A stretch of 24,654 bases of DNA from JAMCRM01 sp041685075 (GTDB lineage Bacteria; Acidobacteriota; Terriglobia; Bryobacterales; Bryobacteraceae), in assembly GCA_041685075.1 (NCBI GenBank), contig JAWLGN010000049.1:1-24654 (forward strand), read 5' to 3'. The notes beneath the pieces were generated by a model that saw only the letters and a program-made list of their open reading frames with translations, was not told the DNA's origin and did not search any database. Position numbers and translations under genes: made by a program. Below are positions 13,530-20,424 of the stretch, piece after piece. How positions within the stretch are numbered: the first letter of the stretch is position 1; each line of letters starts with the position of its first letter.

Positions 13530-14993
13530 GTGACCATCGGATTGGAGAGGACTTTGGGATTCTCATCGACGAAGGGCGGGTGGAGCCGCCGGTATTTTCT
13601 GATGAGCGCGGCCACGGCGCTGGCGTGCTCGACGCGGGCGGCGCCGCGGCCTAACGTGCTGTTCATCTCGGCCGACGATTTGAATCACTGCTTCAGCACC
13701 TACGGGCACCCGCTGGTCCAGACGCCCCACCTCGACGCCATCGCGCAGCGCGGTGTGCGCTTCGACCGCGCCTACTGCCAGTTCCCGCTATGCAGTCCCT
13801 CCAGGACCTCCATCATGACGGGCCTGGCGCCGGATGCCACAGGAGTGTATAACCTGCGCAAGCATTTCCGCGAGTCGGTGCCGGACGCGGTCACCATGGG
13901 GCAGGCCTTCCAGCGGAACGGCTATTTCGTGGCGCGGGTGGGCAAGATCTACCATTACGGCAACCCCGGGCAGATCGGCACCAACGGGCTCGACGACGCG
14001 CCGACCTGGAACCAGCGCGTCAATCCCATCGGGGTGGACAAAACCCGCGAAGAACCGTTCCTCACCAACTACACGCCCAAGCGCGGCATCGGCAGCGCGG
14101 TGGCCTTCTACGCCTCCCCGGCGAAGGATGAAGAACACACCGACGGCAAGGTGGCGGCCGAGACCATCCGGCTGATGGAGGAGCATCGCAACGGGCCGTG
14201 GTTCCTGGGCGCGGGTTTCTACCGGCCGCACTGCCCCTGGATCTCGCCCTCGAAGTACTTCGACAAGGTGCCGCTCGAAGCCGTCAAGCTGGTGCCGTTC
14301 GAAGAGTGGGAGATGAACATCGCGCCACGGTGGGCCTACTTCACCAACCCGGCCAACTGGGGGATGACCGAGCGGCAGCGGCGGGAAGCCGTGCGGGCCT
14401 ACTACGCCGCCATCCTGTTTCTCGATGCGCAGGTGGGCAAGCTGCTCGATGCGCTGAAGCGCCTGGGACAGGAGGAGAACACCACGGTAGTGTTCTGGAG
14501 CGACCACGGCTACGGCCTCGGCGAGCACGGCCAGTGGATGAAGCAGACAAACTTCGAATATTCCGCGCGGTCGCCCCTGATGATGTGCGGCGCTGGGGTC
14601 GAGTCGCGAGGCGAGCCCTGCGGGCGAACGGTGGAACTGCTTGACCTCTATCCCACGCTGGCGGACCTGTGCGGGCTTACCGGACTGCCGCGGCGGCTGG
14701 ATGGCAAGAGCTTCCGGCCCCTGCTGGAGAATCCGCGCGCGCCGTGGGACCGCCCCGCCGTCACGCAGGTGCATCGCGGGCGCCGGGATGCGCCGGCCGT
14801 ACGCGGCTACTCGCTGCGCAACGAACGCTACCGCTACACCATGTGGGACGGCGGGAACGAGGGCGAGGAACTCTACGATTACGAGAACGACCCGCGGGAG
14901 CTGAAGAACCTGGCCCAGGAGGCGGGCGCGTCGGAGCTGAAGGCCCGGCTCAAGGCGCGGCTCGAGCGCATTGTTGCGTCAAGGCAGGCCTGA
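13530..14993 (+). CDS. Tat-exported sulfatase (iduronate-2-sulfatase-like)
   Basis: This is a 487-residue type I sulfatase. A Tat leader, WSRRYFLMSAATALA (18-32), precedes the mature NVLFISADDLNHCFSTYG, whose DD pair (49-50) binds calcium. The sulfatase signature is CSPSRTSIMTG (Cys88), and this Cys must be converted to formylglycine by a maturase, which is not in the window. GVYNLRKHFRESVPDAVTMGQ and VGKIYHYG resemble iduronate-2-sulfatase-like enzymes. WSDHGYGLGEHGQW is the later metal/sulfate-binding segment. It likely desulfates carbohydrates in the periplasm. The start is ambiguous: GTG 13530, or TTG 13554 with GGAGAGG (13544-13550) just upstream; both keep the Tat motif. It does not overlap neighbours and probably has its own promoter, though no clear one is visible. 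Confidence 0.92.
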   Translation: MTIGLERTLGFSSTKGGWSRRYFLMSAATALACSTRAAPRPNVLFISADDLNHCFSTYGHPLVQTPHLDAIAQRGVRFDRAYCQFPLCSPSRTSIMTGLAPDATGVYNLRKHFRESVPDAVTMGQAFQRNGYFVARVGKIYHYGNPGQIGTNGLDDAPTWNQRVNPIGVDKTREEPFLTNYTPKRGIGSAVAFYASPAKDEEHTDGKVAAETIRLMEEHRNGPWFLGAGFYRPHCPWISPSKYFDKVPLEAVKLVPFEEWEMNIAPRWAYFTNPANWGMTERQRREAVRAYYAAILFLDAQVGKLLDALKRLGQEENTTVVFWSDHGYGLGEHGQWMKQTNFEYSARSPLMMCGAGVESRGEPCGRTVELLDLYPTLADLCGLTGLPRRLDGKSFRPLLENPRAPWDRPAVTQVHRGRRDAPAVRGYSLRNERYRYTMWDGGNEGEELYDYENDPRELKNLAQEAGASELKARLKARLERIVASRQA

Positions 14994-15028
14994 GCGCTGG
15001 GCCGGCTCGCGGCGTCGACGGTCGTACT

Positions 15029-15057
15029 TTTACATTCGCAAACCGATCCGGTAGATT
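15029..15057 (+). promoter_or_regulatory. Sigma70-type promoter for the 15186 gene
   Basis: TTTACA (15029-15034), 17 bp, TAGATT (15052-15057). This is a good vegetative promoter in an otherwise gene-free 192-bp gap. The transcript would carry a leader of about 120 nt before GTG 15186; I see no clear riboswitch in it. Confidence 0.55.
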
Positions 15058-15185
15058 TTGCGGGGCACCAACGTACATCTTTATGCGAAAATGGGTCGAT
15101 CTGAGCAGCCAAACCGCCCGGAGATGCCGGTACCGGCTGTGGCGCTCAGAAATTTTCTGGATGGACCTGCCCGGGAAGGCTCGTT

Positions 15186-15491
15186 GTGAGCAACGGATTT
15201 GAAACGCCGTTCGACAGCATCGAAGGTTCTCACGAGTATGTTGCGCTGCTGGCCGAGGTGGTCGAGGAAGCCCGGCGCGAAGTGGATCAGGATATCGCCC
15301 TGGCGATCGAGGAAAGCGCCGATCGGCGCCGCCAGGCGCTGCAACTCGTGGCGTACAACCTGGCCAAGCTGTCGATGCACCTGAACTCCAGCCGGCGGAT
15401 TCTGAACGACCTGCGCACCCTGCGCCGCCTCCTGCTGGCGGAACGCACGGGCGTGGCCGTGGCCGAAGACAGCAGCCAGGCCGCCGACTGA
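15186..15491 (+). CDS. Small helical protein of unknown function
   Basis: This is a 101-residue protein from GTG 15186, with a weak AAGG ribosome site about 7 nt upstream. It appears almost entirely alpha-helical. Residues 16-50 (EYVALLAEVVEEARREVDQD onward) and 53-85 (ALQLVAYNLAKLSMHLNSSR onward, then RRLLLAERTG) form two amphipathic helices suited to a hairpin or a helical dimer. There is no signal peptide, Cys cluster or recognisable catalytic motif. It has its own promoter upstream, and the next gene begins 44 bp later with its own -10. The composition and helical layout suggest a small regulatory or structural protein, but I do not recognise the family. Confidence 0.7.
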   Translation: MSNGFETPFDSIEGSHEYVALLAEVVEEARREVDQDIALAIEESADRRRQALQLVAYNLAKLSMHLNSSRRILNDLRTLRRLLLAERTGVAVAEDSSQAAD

Positions 15492-15512
15492 ACGACGGCG
15501 CATCCCCTCTGC

Positions 15513-15518
15513 TATACT
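15513..15518 (+). promoter_or_regulatory. -10 element of the sugar isomerase-like gene
   Basis: TATACT (5/6) lies 17 nt before ATG 15536, followed by GGGGG 5 nt before the ATG as ribosome site. The leader would be about ten nt. The -35 is not obvious. Confidence 0.4.
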
Positions 15519-15535
15519 GCGCTGACGGGGGATTT

Positions 15536-16375
15536 ATGCGTCTGACCAGAAGAACGTTCGCCGTCTCCTTGCTGGCGGCCGCGCGGCTTCCCGGCGCGCC
15601 GGGCCGGCCCAAAATTGGGGTCACCGACTGGAACCTGAGACAAAGGGGCAGAGTGGAAGCCCTGGCTGTAGCCAAGCGGCTGGGATTCGAGGGCGTGGAA
15701 GTCAGCATCGGCCGGGAACCCGCGAACGGCAGGCTGCCATTGGCCGATCGCGCGCTCCAGGACGCCTATCTTGCCGCGGTCAAGGAACAGGGTATCGCGC
15801 TGGCGGGCACGTGCCTGGATATCCTCCACGTAAACTACCTGAAGAACGATAAGCTCGGGCAGAAGTGGGTGGCGGAGGGCATCCCCATCACGGCAAGACT
15901 GAAAGCCGGGGTAATGCTCCTGCCGTTCTTCGGCAAGGGCGCCCTCACCACGCATGCCGAAATGGACTACGTGGGGGACGCGCTGCGCGAGGTGGCGCCG
16001 GAGGCCGAGAAAGCCGGCGTGTTCCTGGGGCTGGAGGACACCATTTCGGCCCGCGACAACGTGCGCATTATGGAGCGCTCCCGCTCCCGCGCGGTAAAGG
16101 TCTACTACGACGTGGGCAACTCCACCACCAACGGCTTCGATCCGGTCGAGGAATTGCGCTGGCTGGGCAGAGACCGCATCTGCCAGATTCACCTCAAGGA
16201 CAACCCCCACTATATAGGGGAGGGCAAGATCGACTTCCCCGCCGTGATGAAAGCCATCGTGGAGATCGGCTACTCCGGTTTCATGAACCTGGAGACCTCC
16301 TCGCCATCCAAGCAGGTGGAGGCGGACATGAGCCGTAATCTCGCCACGGTGCGCCGCCTGCTGGCCCAGGCGTGA
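15536..16375 (+). CDS. Tat-exported sugar phosphate isomerase/epimerase-like TIM-barrel protein
   Basis: This 279-residue protein of the xylose-isomerase-like TIM-barrel (AP-endonuclease 2) superfamily begins with a classic Tat leader, LTRRTFAVSLLAAARLPGAP (3-22). The barrel begins at KIGVTDWNL. The metal-binding residues expected for the family are visible at strand ends: Glu167 in LGLEDT, Asp192 in YYDVGN, His219 in QIHLKD, and Glu252 in NLETSS. Members isomerise or epimerise sugars or inosose-type cyclitols, and secreted ones usually sit with Gfo/Idh oxidoreductases in glycan-degrading bacteria. A Gfo/Idh gene is present 14 kb away but not adjacent. The gene has its own -10 and a GGGGG ribosome site. 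The substrate is unknown. Confidence 0.88.
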   Translation: MRLTRRTFAVSLLAAARLPGAPGRPKIGVTDWNLRQRGRVEALAVAKRLGFEGVEVSIGREPANGRLPLADRALQDAYLAAVKEQGIALAGTCLDILHVNYLKNDKLGQKWVAEGIPITARLKAGVMLLPFFGKGALTTHAEMDYVGDALREVAPEAEKAGVFLGLEDTISARDNVRIMERSRSRAVKVYYDVGNSTTNGFDPVEELRWLGRDRICQIHLKDNPHYIGEGKIDFPAVMKAIVEIGYSGFMNLETSSPSKQVEADMSRNLATVRRLLAQA

Positions 16376-16392
16376 TGAAAATCCGCAATGGT

Positions 16393-16411
16393 AGCCGGTT
16401 TCCGGCCGGCT
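16393..16411 (+). terminator. Hairpin after the isomerase-like gene, terminator-like
   Basis: AGCCGG (16393-16398), loop TTTCCGG, CCGGCT (16406-16411) form a perfect 6-bp G+C-rich stem 17 nt after the TGA and before the CarD promoter. No uninterrupted T-run follows (only GTTTGGTCTT), so intrinsic termination would be weak. Confidence 0.35.
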
Positions 16412-16428
16412 GCCGCGGCAGTTTGGTC

Positions 16429-16457
16429 TTGACAGCGCCGGCTCATTCGGGTAGGAT
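16429..16457 (+). promoter_or_regulatory. Consensus sigma70 promoter of the CarD gene
   Basis: TTGACA (16429-16434), exactly 17 bp, TAGGAT (16452-16457). The -35 is perfect, the -10 is 4/6, and this is the best promoter in the window. Transcription would start near 16463-16465, at the edge of the leader repeats, leaving a leader of about 115 nt before ATG 16580. Confidence 0.75.
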
Positions 16458-16465
16458 TCTGTACT

Positions 16466-16513
16466 CAGGCAGGTTGGTTTATTTCAGGCAGCTTATTCTC
16501 AGGCAGCTTATTC
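16466..16513. repeat. Short direct repeats in the CarD leader
   Basis: CAGGCAGCTTATTC occurs twice exactly (16485-16498 and 16500-16513), with a related CAGGCAGGTTGGTTTATTT at 16466-16484. Periods are 19 and 15 bp. A stem TAAGC/GCTTA (16516-16520/16529-16533) follows. The block begins within a few bases of the predicted transcription start, so it is transcribed leader rather than an upstream activator site. Confidence 0.7.
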
Positions 16514-16579
16514 ATTAAGCAGCTAGTGGCTTAGGTTTCGCAGTAGATTGGCACAGCGGCGGTCTTAGGGGGCCCCGTC

Positions 16580-17089
16580 ATGACCTTTCAAATAGGCGAA
16601 AAGGTAGTCTATCCCAACCAGGGCGTTGGGACGATCGAGAATATCTCCAGCCGCGCATTCGGGAGCCAGTTCGAGAAATTCTACCTACTGCGGTTCGGCT
16701 CCAACTCCATGACAGTGATGATTCCGTTCTCCAACGTGGAGAACGTCGGGTTGCGGAAGGTCGCCAAGGCACAGGAGATCAACCGCATCCTCGAATTCCT
16801 GGCTACGGGAACGTGCAGGAGTTGCGGGGACTGGAAGGTCCGCTTCAAGGAGAACACGGAGAAGATGCAGAGTGGCAGCCTGCTTCAGGCTGCTGAGGTG
16901 CTCAAGAGCCTGCTGGTCTTGCAGACCGAAAAGCCGCTGTCTTTCCGTGAGAAACGCATGCTGGACCGCGCGCGACATCTGCTGGTGATCGAAATTTCCA
17001 TCGTCCGCAGGATTTCCGAAGAGGCCGCCACGGAGTTGCTGGCCAAGGCGCTGTCGCGCGCCTCGCTCTCCCTTCCCCCGGTACTCTGA
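16580..17089 (+). CDS. CarD-family RNA polymerase-binding transcription regulator
   Basis: This is a 169-residue CarD/CdnL-type protein. The N-terminal Tudor-like RNA-polymerase-interaction domain is FQIGEKVVYPNQGVGTIENI (3-22), continuing FYLLRFGSNSMTVMIPFSNVENVGLR (35-59). The C-terminal helical domain (about 65-165) includes SLLQAAEVLKSLLVLQTEKPLSFREKRMLDRARHLL, the region that contacts promoter DNA upstream of the -10 in related proteins. It stabilises open promoter complexes, typically at rRNA and housekeeping promoters. An extra CRSC pair (Cys79, Cys82) sits at the domain junction and could be redox-sensitive; that is inference. A strong promoter and a 115-nt leader with repeats precede it, and GGGGG is 9-13 nt upstream of ATG. 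The gene is monocistronic in appearance. Confidence 0.95.
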   Translation: MTFQIGEKVVYPNQGVGTIENISSRAFGSQFEKFYLLRFGSNSMTVMIPFSNVENVGLRKVAKAQEINRILEFLATGTCRSCGDWKVRFKENTEKMQSGSLLQAAEVLKSLLVLQTEKPLSFREKRMLDRARHLLVIEISIVRRISEEAATELLAKALSRASLSLPPVL

Positions 17090-17124
17090 ATTTCGACCCG
17101 GCGGATGCCGTCCGCTCCGGTTGC

Positions 17125-17130
17125 TAAGAT
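17125..17130 (+). promoter_or_regulatory. -10 element immediately before the HlyD-like gene
   Basis: TAAGAT lies six nt before ATG 17137, so transcription would start at or next to the A of the start codon. No ribosome site is present. The spacing predicts a leaderless mRNA. The preceding GCGGA/TCCGC hairpin (17101-17115) lacks a T-run. Confidence 0.4.
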
Positions 17131-17136
17131 CGAAGT

Positions 17137-18141
17137 ATGCGCGGCGGCAAATGGCTCTTCATTCCGGCTCTGATGGTGCTGGCCGGCCTGGTTGCCGGGG
17201 CGGTGGGGTTATTGCGCCGGGAGAGCGCGGCCCAACCGGCGCAGCCGGCGCCGGCGGTAGCGGCGAACCGGTCGGCGGAGACTTACGTGAGCCTGCCGGC
17301 ACGCATCGAGGCGCAGCACGTGGTGCCGGTGGAGGCCGCGCTGGGCGGCGTCGTCGAGGAACTGCTGGTTGACGTGGGGGCCGAAGTCTACCAGGGACAG
17401 TTGCTGGCACGCATCGGCAGCCAGGTTCTTACCACCGCGCGCGAGAGTGCGCATACCTCTCTCGAAAGCGTGCGGGCGCGGGTAAGCAAGCTGGAAGCGG
17501 CCCTCATCGCCGCCCGGCTGGAGGCCTCGCGGGCACGCGCCGACGCGGAGCGCGCGCGCTCGGAGATGGACCGCACCGACCGGATCCACCAGCGCCAGAA
17601 GATGCTCTACGGCGAGGGCGCCACTCCCCGGCTGACCTATGAACGCGCCGCCAAGGAAGCCGCCGGGGCGCGCACCGAATTCACCAGCCTGGATGTGCTG
17701 GCCAGGCAGGCCGAGGAGAGGGTGGCATCCATCCTGGCCGACCTCGATGGCCAGCGCAAGGTAATGACGGACCGGGCGCGGGAACTCGAAGACGCGGAAG
17801 AGTATCTCTCCGCCGGAGAGATCCGCGCGCCGGCCGACGGCATCGTGGTGTCCCATCGCGGCGAGGTGGGAAAACGCATCGGCGAGGACGGAAACCTCGA
17901 GCTATTCCGCATCGCGGTGAATACCAGCCAGTTGCAGGCGGTGGTGGATGCCGAACCGCAGGCGCTGGCGCGGCTGGTGCCCGGCGACGAAGCCATGCTG
18001 TTTTTCGCCGACGTGCCGGGCGAGGGCATCGTAGGAACCGTTGCCGCCATCGCCGACGATCACGCCCTGGTGCACTTCACCAGTCCCACCCCCATCATTC
18101 GTCCCGGCATGACCGCCCAGGCGCGCCTGCGGCTGCAATAG
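17137..18141 (+). CDS. HlyD/RND-type periplasmic adaptor (membrane fusion) protein
   Basis: This 334-residue protein has an N-terminal membrane anchor (LFIPALMVLAGLVAGAVGLL, 7-26). A lipoyl/biotinyl-like half-motif (VEAALGGVVEELLVDVGAEV) leads into a long alpha-helical hairpin (about 95-215: SLESVRARVSKLEAALIAAR, DLDGQRKVMTDRARELEDAE). The second lipoyl half (IRAPADGIVVSHRGEVGKRI) and a beta-barrel domain (ELFRIAVNTSQLQAVVDAEP onward) follow. Such adaptors bridge an inner-membrane pump to an outer-membrane channel in efflux or type I secretion. No RND, MFS or ABC partner gene is next to it, so its pump must be elsewhere. It is flanked by CarD and the Ser/Thr kinase. It has its own -10 but no ribosome site. 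Confidence 0.88.
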   Translation: MRGGKWLFIPALMVLAGLVAGAVGLLRRESAAQPAQPAPAVAANRSAETYVSLPARIEAQHVVPVEAALGGVVEELLVDVGAEVYQGQLLARIGSQVLTTARESAHTSLESVRARVSKLEAALIAARLEASRARADAERARSEMDRTDRIHQRQKMLYGEGATPRLTYERAAKEAAGARTEFTSLDVLARQAEERVASILADLDGQRKVMTDRARELEDAEEYLSAGEIRAPADGIVVSHRGEVGKRIGEDGNLELFRIAVNTSQLQAVVDAEPQALARLVPGDEAMLFFADVPGEGIVGTVAAIADDHALVHFTSPTPIIRPGMTAQARLRLQ

Positions 18142-18271
18142 AGGCTCCCCCCTCGCCGCGTGGTAGGATGATCCCCATGGCCCGGCCGCATTCTCCGCGT
18201 GCGGGCCGCCGGCGGCGGCGCCGCGCAGGATCACAGCGGCGTGGTCTGGTAGCTTAGTAGATAGGCGAGTA

Positions 18272-20008
18272 ATGGACCGCATCGGGCGATATCGGATTGA
18301 ACGGGAACTGGGCCGCGGCGCCATGGGGGTAGTGTTCCATGCCATCGACCCGAATATCGGCCGGCCCGTGGCCATCAAAACGATCCGGCTGACCGATGTC
18401 GGGAATACCGAAGAGCGCGCGCGGCTGCGCGAGCGGCTGTCGCGCGAGGCGCGGTCGGCCGGCATCCTCTCGCACCCGGGTATCGTAACCATCTACGACG
18501 TCGAACAAGAAGGCGACGTGGCGTACATCGCCATGGAGTACGTCGACGGCCCGACGCTGGACGAAGCCCTCTCCTCGCCCCAGCCGATGACGCCGCGGCG
18601 CGTGTTCAGCATCCTCGGCCAGACCGCCGTGGCGCTGGACTATGCCCACCAGAAGGGCATCGTGCACCGCGACATCAAGCCGGCCAACATCATGATCGCG
18701 GCCGACGGCAACGTGAAGATCACGGACTTCGGCATCGCCAAGATCACCGCCTCCGAGCAGTTCACCATGACCGGCACCATCGTGGGGACGCCGCACTACA
18801 TGGCGCCGGAGCAGGTGCAGGGGCAGCCGGTGGACGGCCGCGCGGACCAGTTCTCACTGGCCGTGGTGGCCTTCGAGATGCTCACCGGCGACAAGCCGTT
18901 CACCGGCGATCAGCTCACCACCGTGGTCTATAAGATCGTGGCCGAGGACCCGCCGCATGTGCAGCGGTTGAACTCCACGCTGAACAACCAGATCGAACAG
19001 GTGCTGCGCAAGGGACTGGCCAAGAAACCCGACGCCCGGTATCCCGACTGCCAGGCCTTCGTGGACGCGCTGGAGGACGCCTGCGCTTCGGCGCGCAACT
19101 GGCGTCCGCTGCCGCGTGGAGCGGCGCTGAATGAGCCGACCGTAACGGCCGGAGGACGCACGCTACCTCCGCCGCGGCGGCGCGCGGCTTCCACCACCAC
19201 GGAAACCCGACCGCGGCGCACGGGGCTGCTGCCGTTGTTCGGCGGCATGGCGGTGGCAGCGGCGCTGCTGGGAGTGGTGGCCTGGCACAGCGCACCGTGG
19301 GGATCGAAGGAGACCCCGGCCGAGACGCCGGCAGCCGCGGAAGCTCCGGCGGAAGCGCCGGCGCCTCCAACTGTGGATGCGATGAAGCCCAGCGCCGTGG
19401 GGCCGCCGGAAAGCGCCGCGCCCGAGCCGCCACCCACGGCCGAAACCGTTCCCGCCACGGAAACGGCGCGCGAAGTCGAAGCGGCGCCTGCCGCGGAACC
19501 GCCGCCCGCACCCGAACCCGCCAGTCCCAAGCCGGTTCCGTCGACCACGCCGCCCGCCCCGAAAGCGGCGCCGCCGAAACCCGCCCGCAGCTTCGCCGTG
19601 CTGGTCACCACCCATCCTCCCGGCGCCACGGCCGCGCTCGAAGGTCAACCGGAGACCGAGTGCCGCACGCCGTGCAACATCGAGGCGAGCACTGGCCAAC
19701 ACCGGGTGATCGTCACGATGGAGGGCCACCATACCGAGTACCGCGACGTGACGGTCTCCGGCAGACCCATCGAGGTACCGCTGGTAACAATGCGGCCGAT
19801 GGGTGGCACCCTCATGCTGAGCAGCGTGCCCGCCGGCGCCGCCATCTTCATCGATGGCCGCAGGTGGAACCAGAACACTCCCGCGCAGATTGCGCTGCGC
19901 CCCGGCACCTACAAAATCACCCTCGAAAAAGACGGCGCGCGCGTGGCCGAAAGCGTAGAGATCCGCAACGGCAGCACAACCTACCGCAAGATTCCGATCG
20001 GGCGCTGA
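18272..20008 (+). CDS. Membrane Ser/Thr protein kinase with two PEGA repeats
   Basis: This is a 578-residue Hanks-type kinase. The catalytic domain (7-270) shows the glycine loop GRGAMGVV (14-21), Lys36 in VAIKT, HRDIKPANIM (132-141), DFG (152-154) and GTPHYMAPEQ (172-181), so it should be active. A basic Pro/Ser segment leads to a single transmembrane helix (about 319-337). This is followed by a Pro/Ala/Glu-rich spacer of about 95 residues and two PEGA repeats (about 443-505, FAVLVTTHPPGATAALEG; 512-576, TLMLSSVPAGAAIFIDG). The kinase is cytoplasmic; the PEGA part is periplasmic and probably senses or binds the envelope or S-layer. A Cys pair (Cys464, Cys468) sits in PEGA 1. GGCGAG before ATG 18272 is a weak ribosome site. 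The targets are unknown. Confidence 0.94.
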   Translation: MDRIGRYRIERELGRGAMGVVFHAIDPNIGRPVAIKTIRLTDVGNTEERARLRERLSREARSAGILSHPGIVTIYDVEQEGDVAYIAMEYVDGPTLDEALSSPQPMTPRRVFSILGQTAVALDYAHQKGIVHRDIKPANIMIAADGNVKITDFGIAKITASEQFTMTGTIVGTPHYMAPEQVQGQPVDGRADQFSLAVVAFEMLTGDKPFTGDQLTTVVYKIVAEDPPHVQRLNSTLNNQIEQVLRKGLAKKPDARYPDCQAFVDALEDACASARNWRPLPRGAALNEPTVTAGGRTLPPPRRRAASTTTETRPRRTGLLPLFGGMAVAAALLGVVAWHSAPWGSKETPAETPAAAEAPAEAPAPPTVDAMKPSAVGPPESAAPEPPPTAETVPATETAREVEAAPAAEPPPAPEPASPKPVPSTTPPAPKAAPPKPARSFAVLVTTHPPGATAALEGQPETECRTPCNIEASTGQHRVIVTMEGHHTEYRDVTVSGRPIEVPLVTMRPMGGTLMLSSVPAGAAIFIDGRRWNQNTPAQIALRPGTYKITLEKDGARVAESVEIRNGSTTYRKIPIGR

Positions 20009-20059
20009 GCGCGCCGGCGATGCGGACGATTGTCCCCGTACAGAAGCATGGATTGCAGC

Positions 20060-20088
20060 TTGACACTGCATGGAACTGGGAGCATATT
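20060..20088 (+). promoter_or_regulatory. Promoter-like site in the gap before the polysaccharide cluster
   Basis: TTGACA (20060-20065) is followed after 17 bp by CATATT (20083-20088); TATTAA lies two bases further. It faces a 335-bp gene-free stretch ahead of the Wzt gene. Its layout parallels the site at 3101-3129, where a TTGACC -35 with a CAT-starting -10 also precedes a structured non-coding region. Confidence 0.4.
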
Positions 20089-20094
20089 AATATT

Positions 20095-20410
20095 GGATGC
20101 GGAGGCGGTTGACGCTTCCCATCCGGTCCCTTCGAAACGGAGGGGCCGCCGTCTTGATCCTTCGGCGAGGAGGAGCCACTCGAAAGGAGGAAGCTCATAG
20201 AACCAGTCCACACGCAGGGCGGCTACCGGTATCCTCGACTGACCGAAACGCGAGTATGACGCGCCTCACGTAAAGCAGCGGCTTTACCAGGTGCCACGGG
20301 ACATGCACCGTTGTCATAGAACTTGCCGTTCGGAACCCAGGAGGCATTGGCGGCCGCCCTTTCTATTTTCCCCTTCCCGCAACACCCCACCCTCGAGAAT
20401 GCTTTTTGGC
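20095..20410. other. Gene-free region with several inverted repeats, unassigned
   Basis: No convincing gene lies between the kinase and the Wzt gene. Visible structures are GGCGG/CCGCC (20104-20108/20147-20151), a CGCG-AGTATGA-CGCG hairpin (20249-20263) and a perfect 7-bp stem GTAAAGC-AGCG-GCTTTAC (20270-20287), none followed by a T-run. CGAAAGGAGGAAGC (20171-20184) recalls the GCGAAAGG word of the 3186-3660 repeats only weakly. A long leader or a non-coding RNA are both possible, and I recognise no known family. Confidence 0.35.
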
Positions 20411-20416
20411 TACACT
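20411..20416 (+). promoter_or_regulatory. -10 element next to the Wzt-type gene
   Basis: TACACT lies eight nt before GTG 20425, with no ribosome site between, as expected for a near-leaderless transcript of the polysaccharide cluster. No clear -35. Confidence 0.35.
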
Positions 20417-20424
20417 GAAGATTC

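Noticed and set aside
13125..13530. Several open frames through the 52-bp repeats, possible repeat protein
   Set aside because: Open in several frames at once because of G+C bias. The period of 52-53 shifts the frame each unit, and no start signal fits.
10472..13666. Very long minus-strand frame opposite the M14 peptidase and the tandem repeats
   Set aside because: It is antisense to a protein with a full zinc motif set and signal peptide. Low-complexity Arg/Ala/Pro content is typical of shadow frames.
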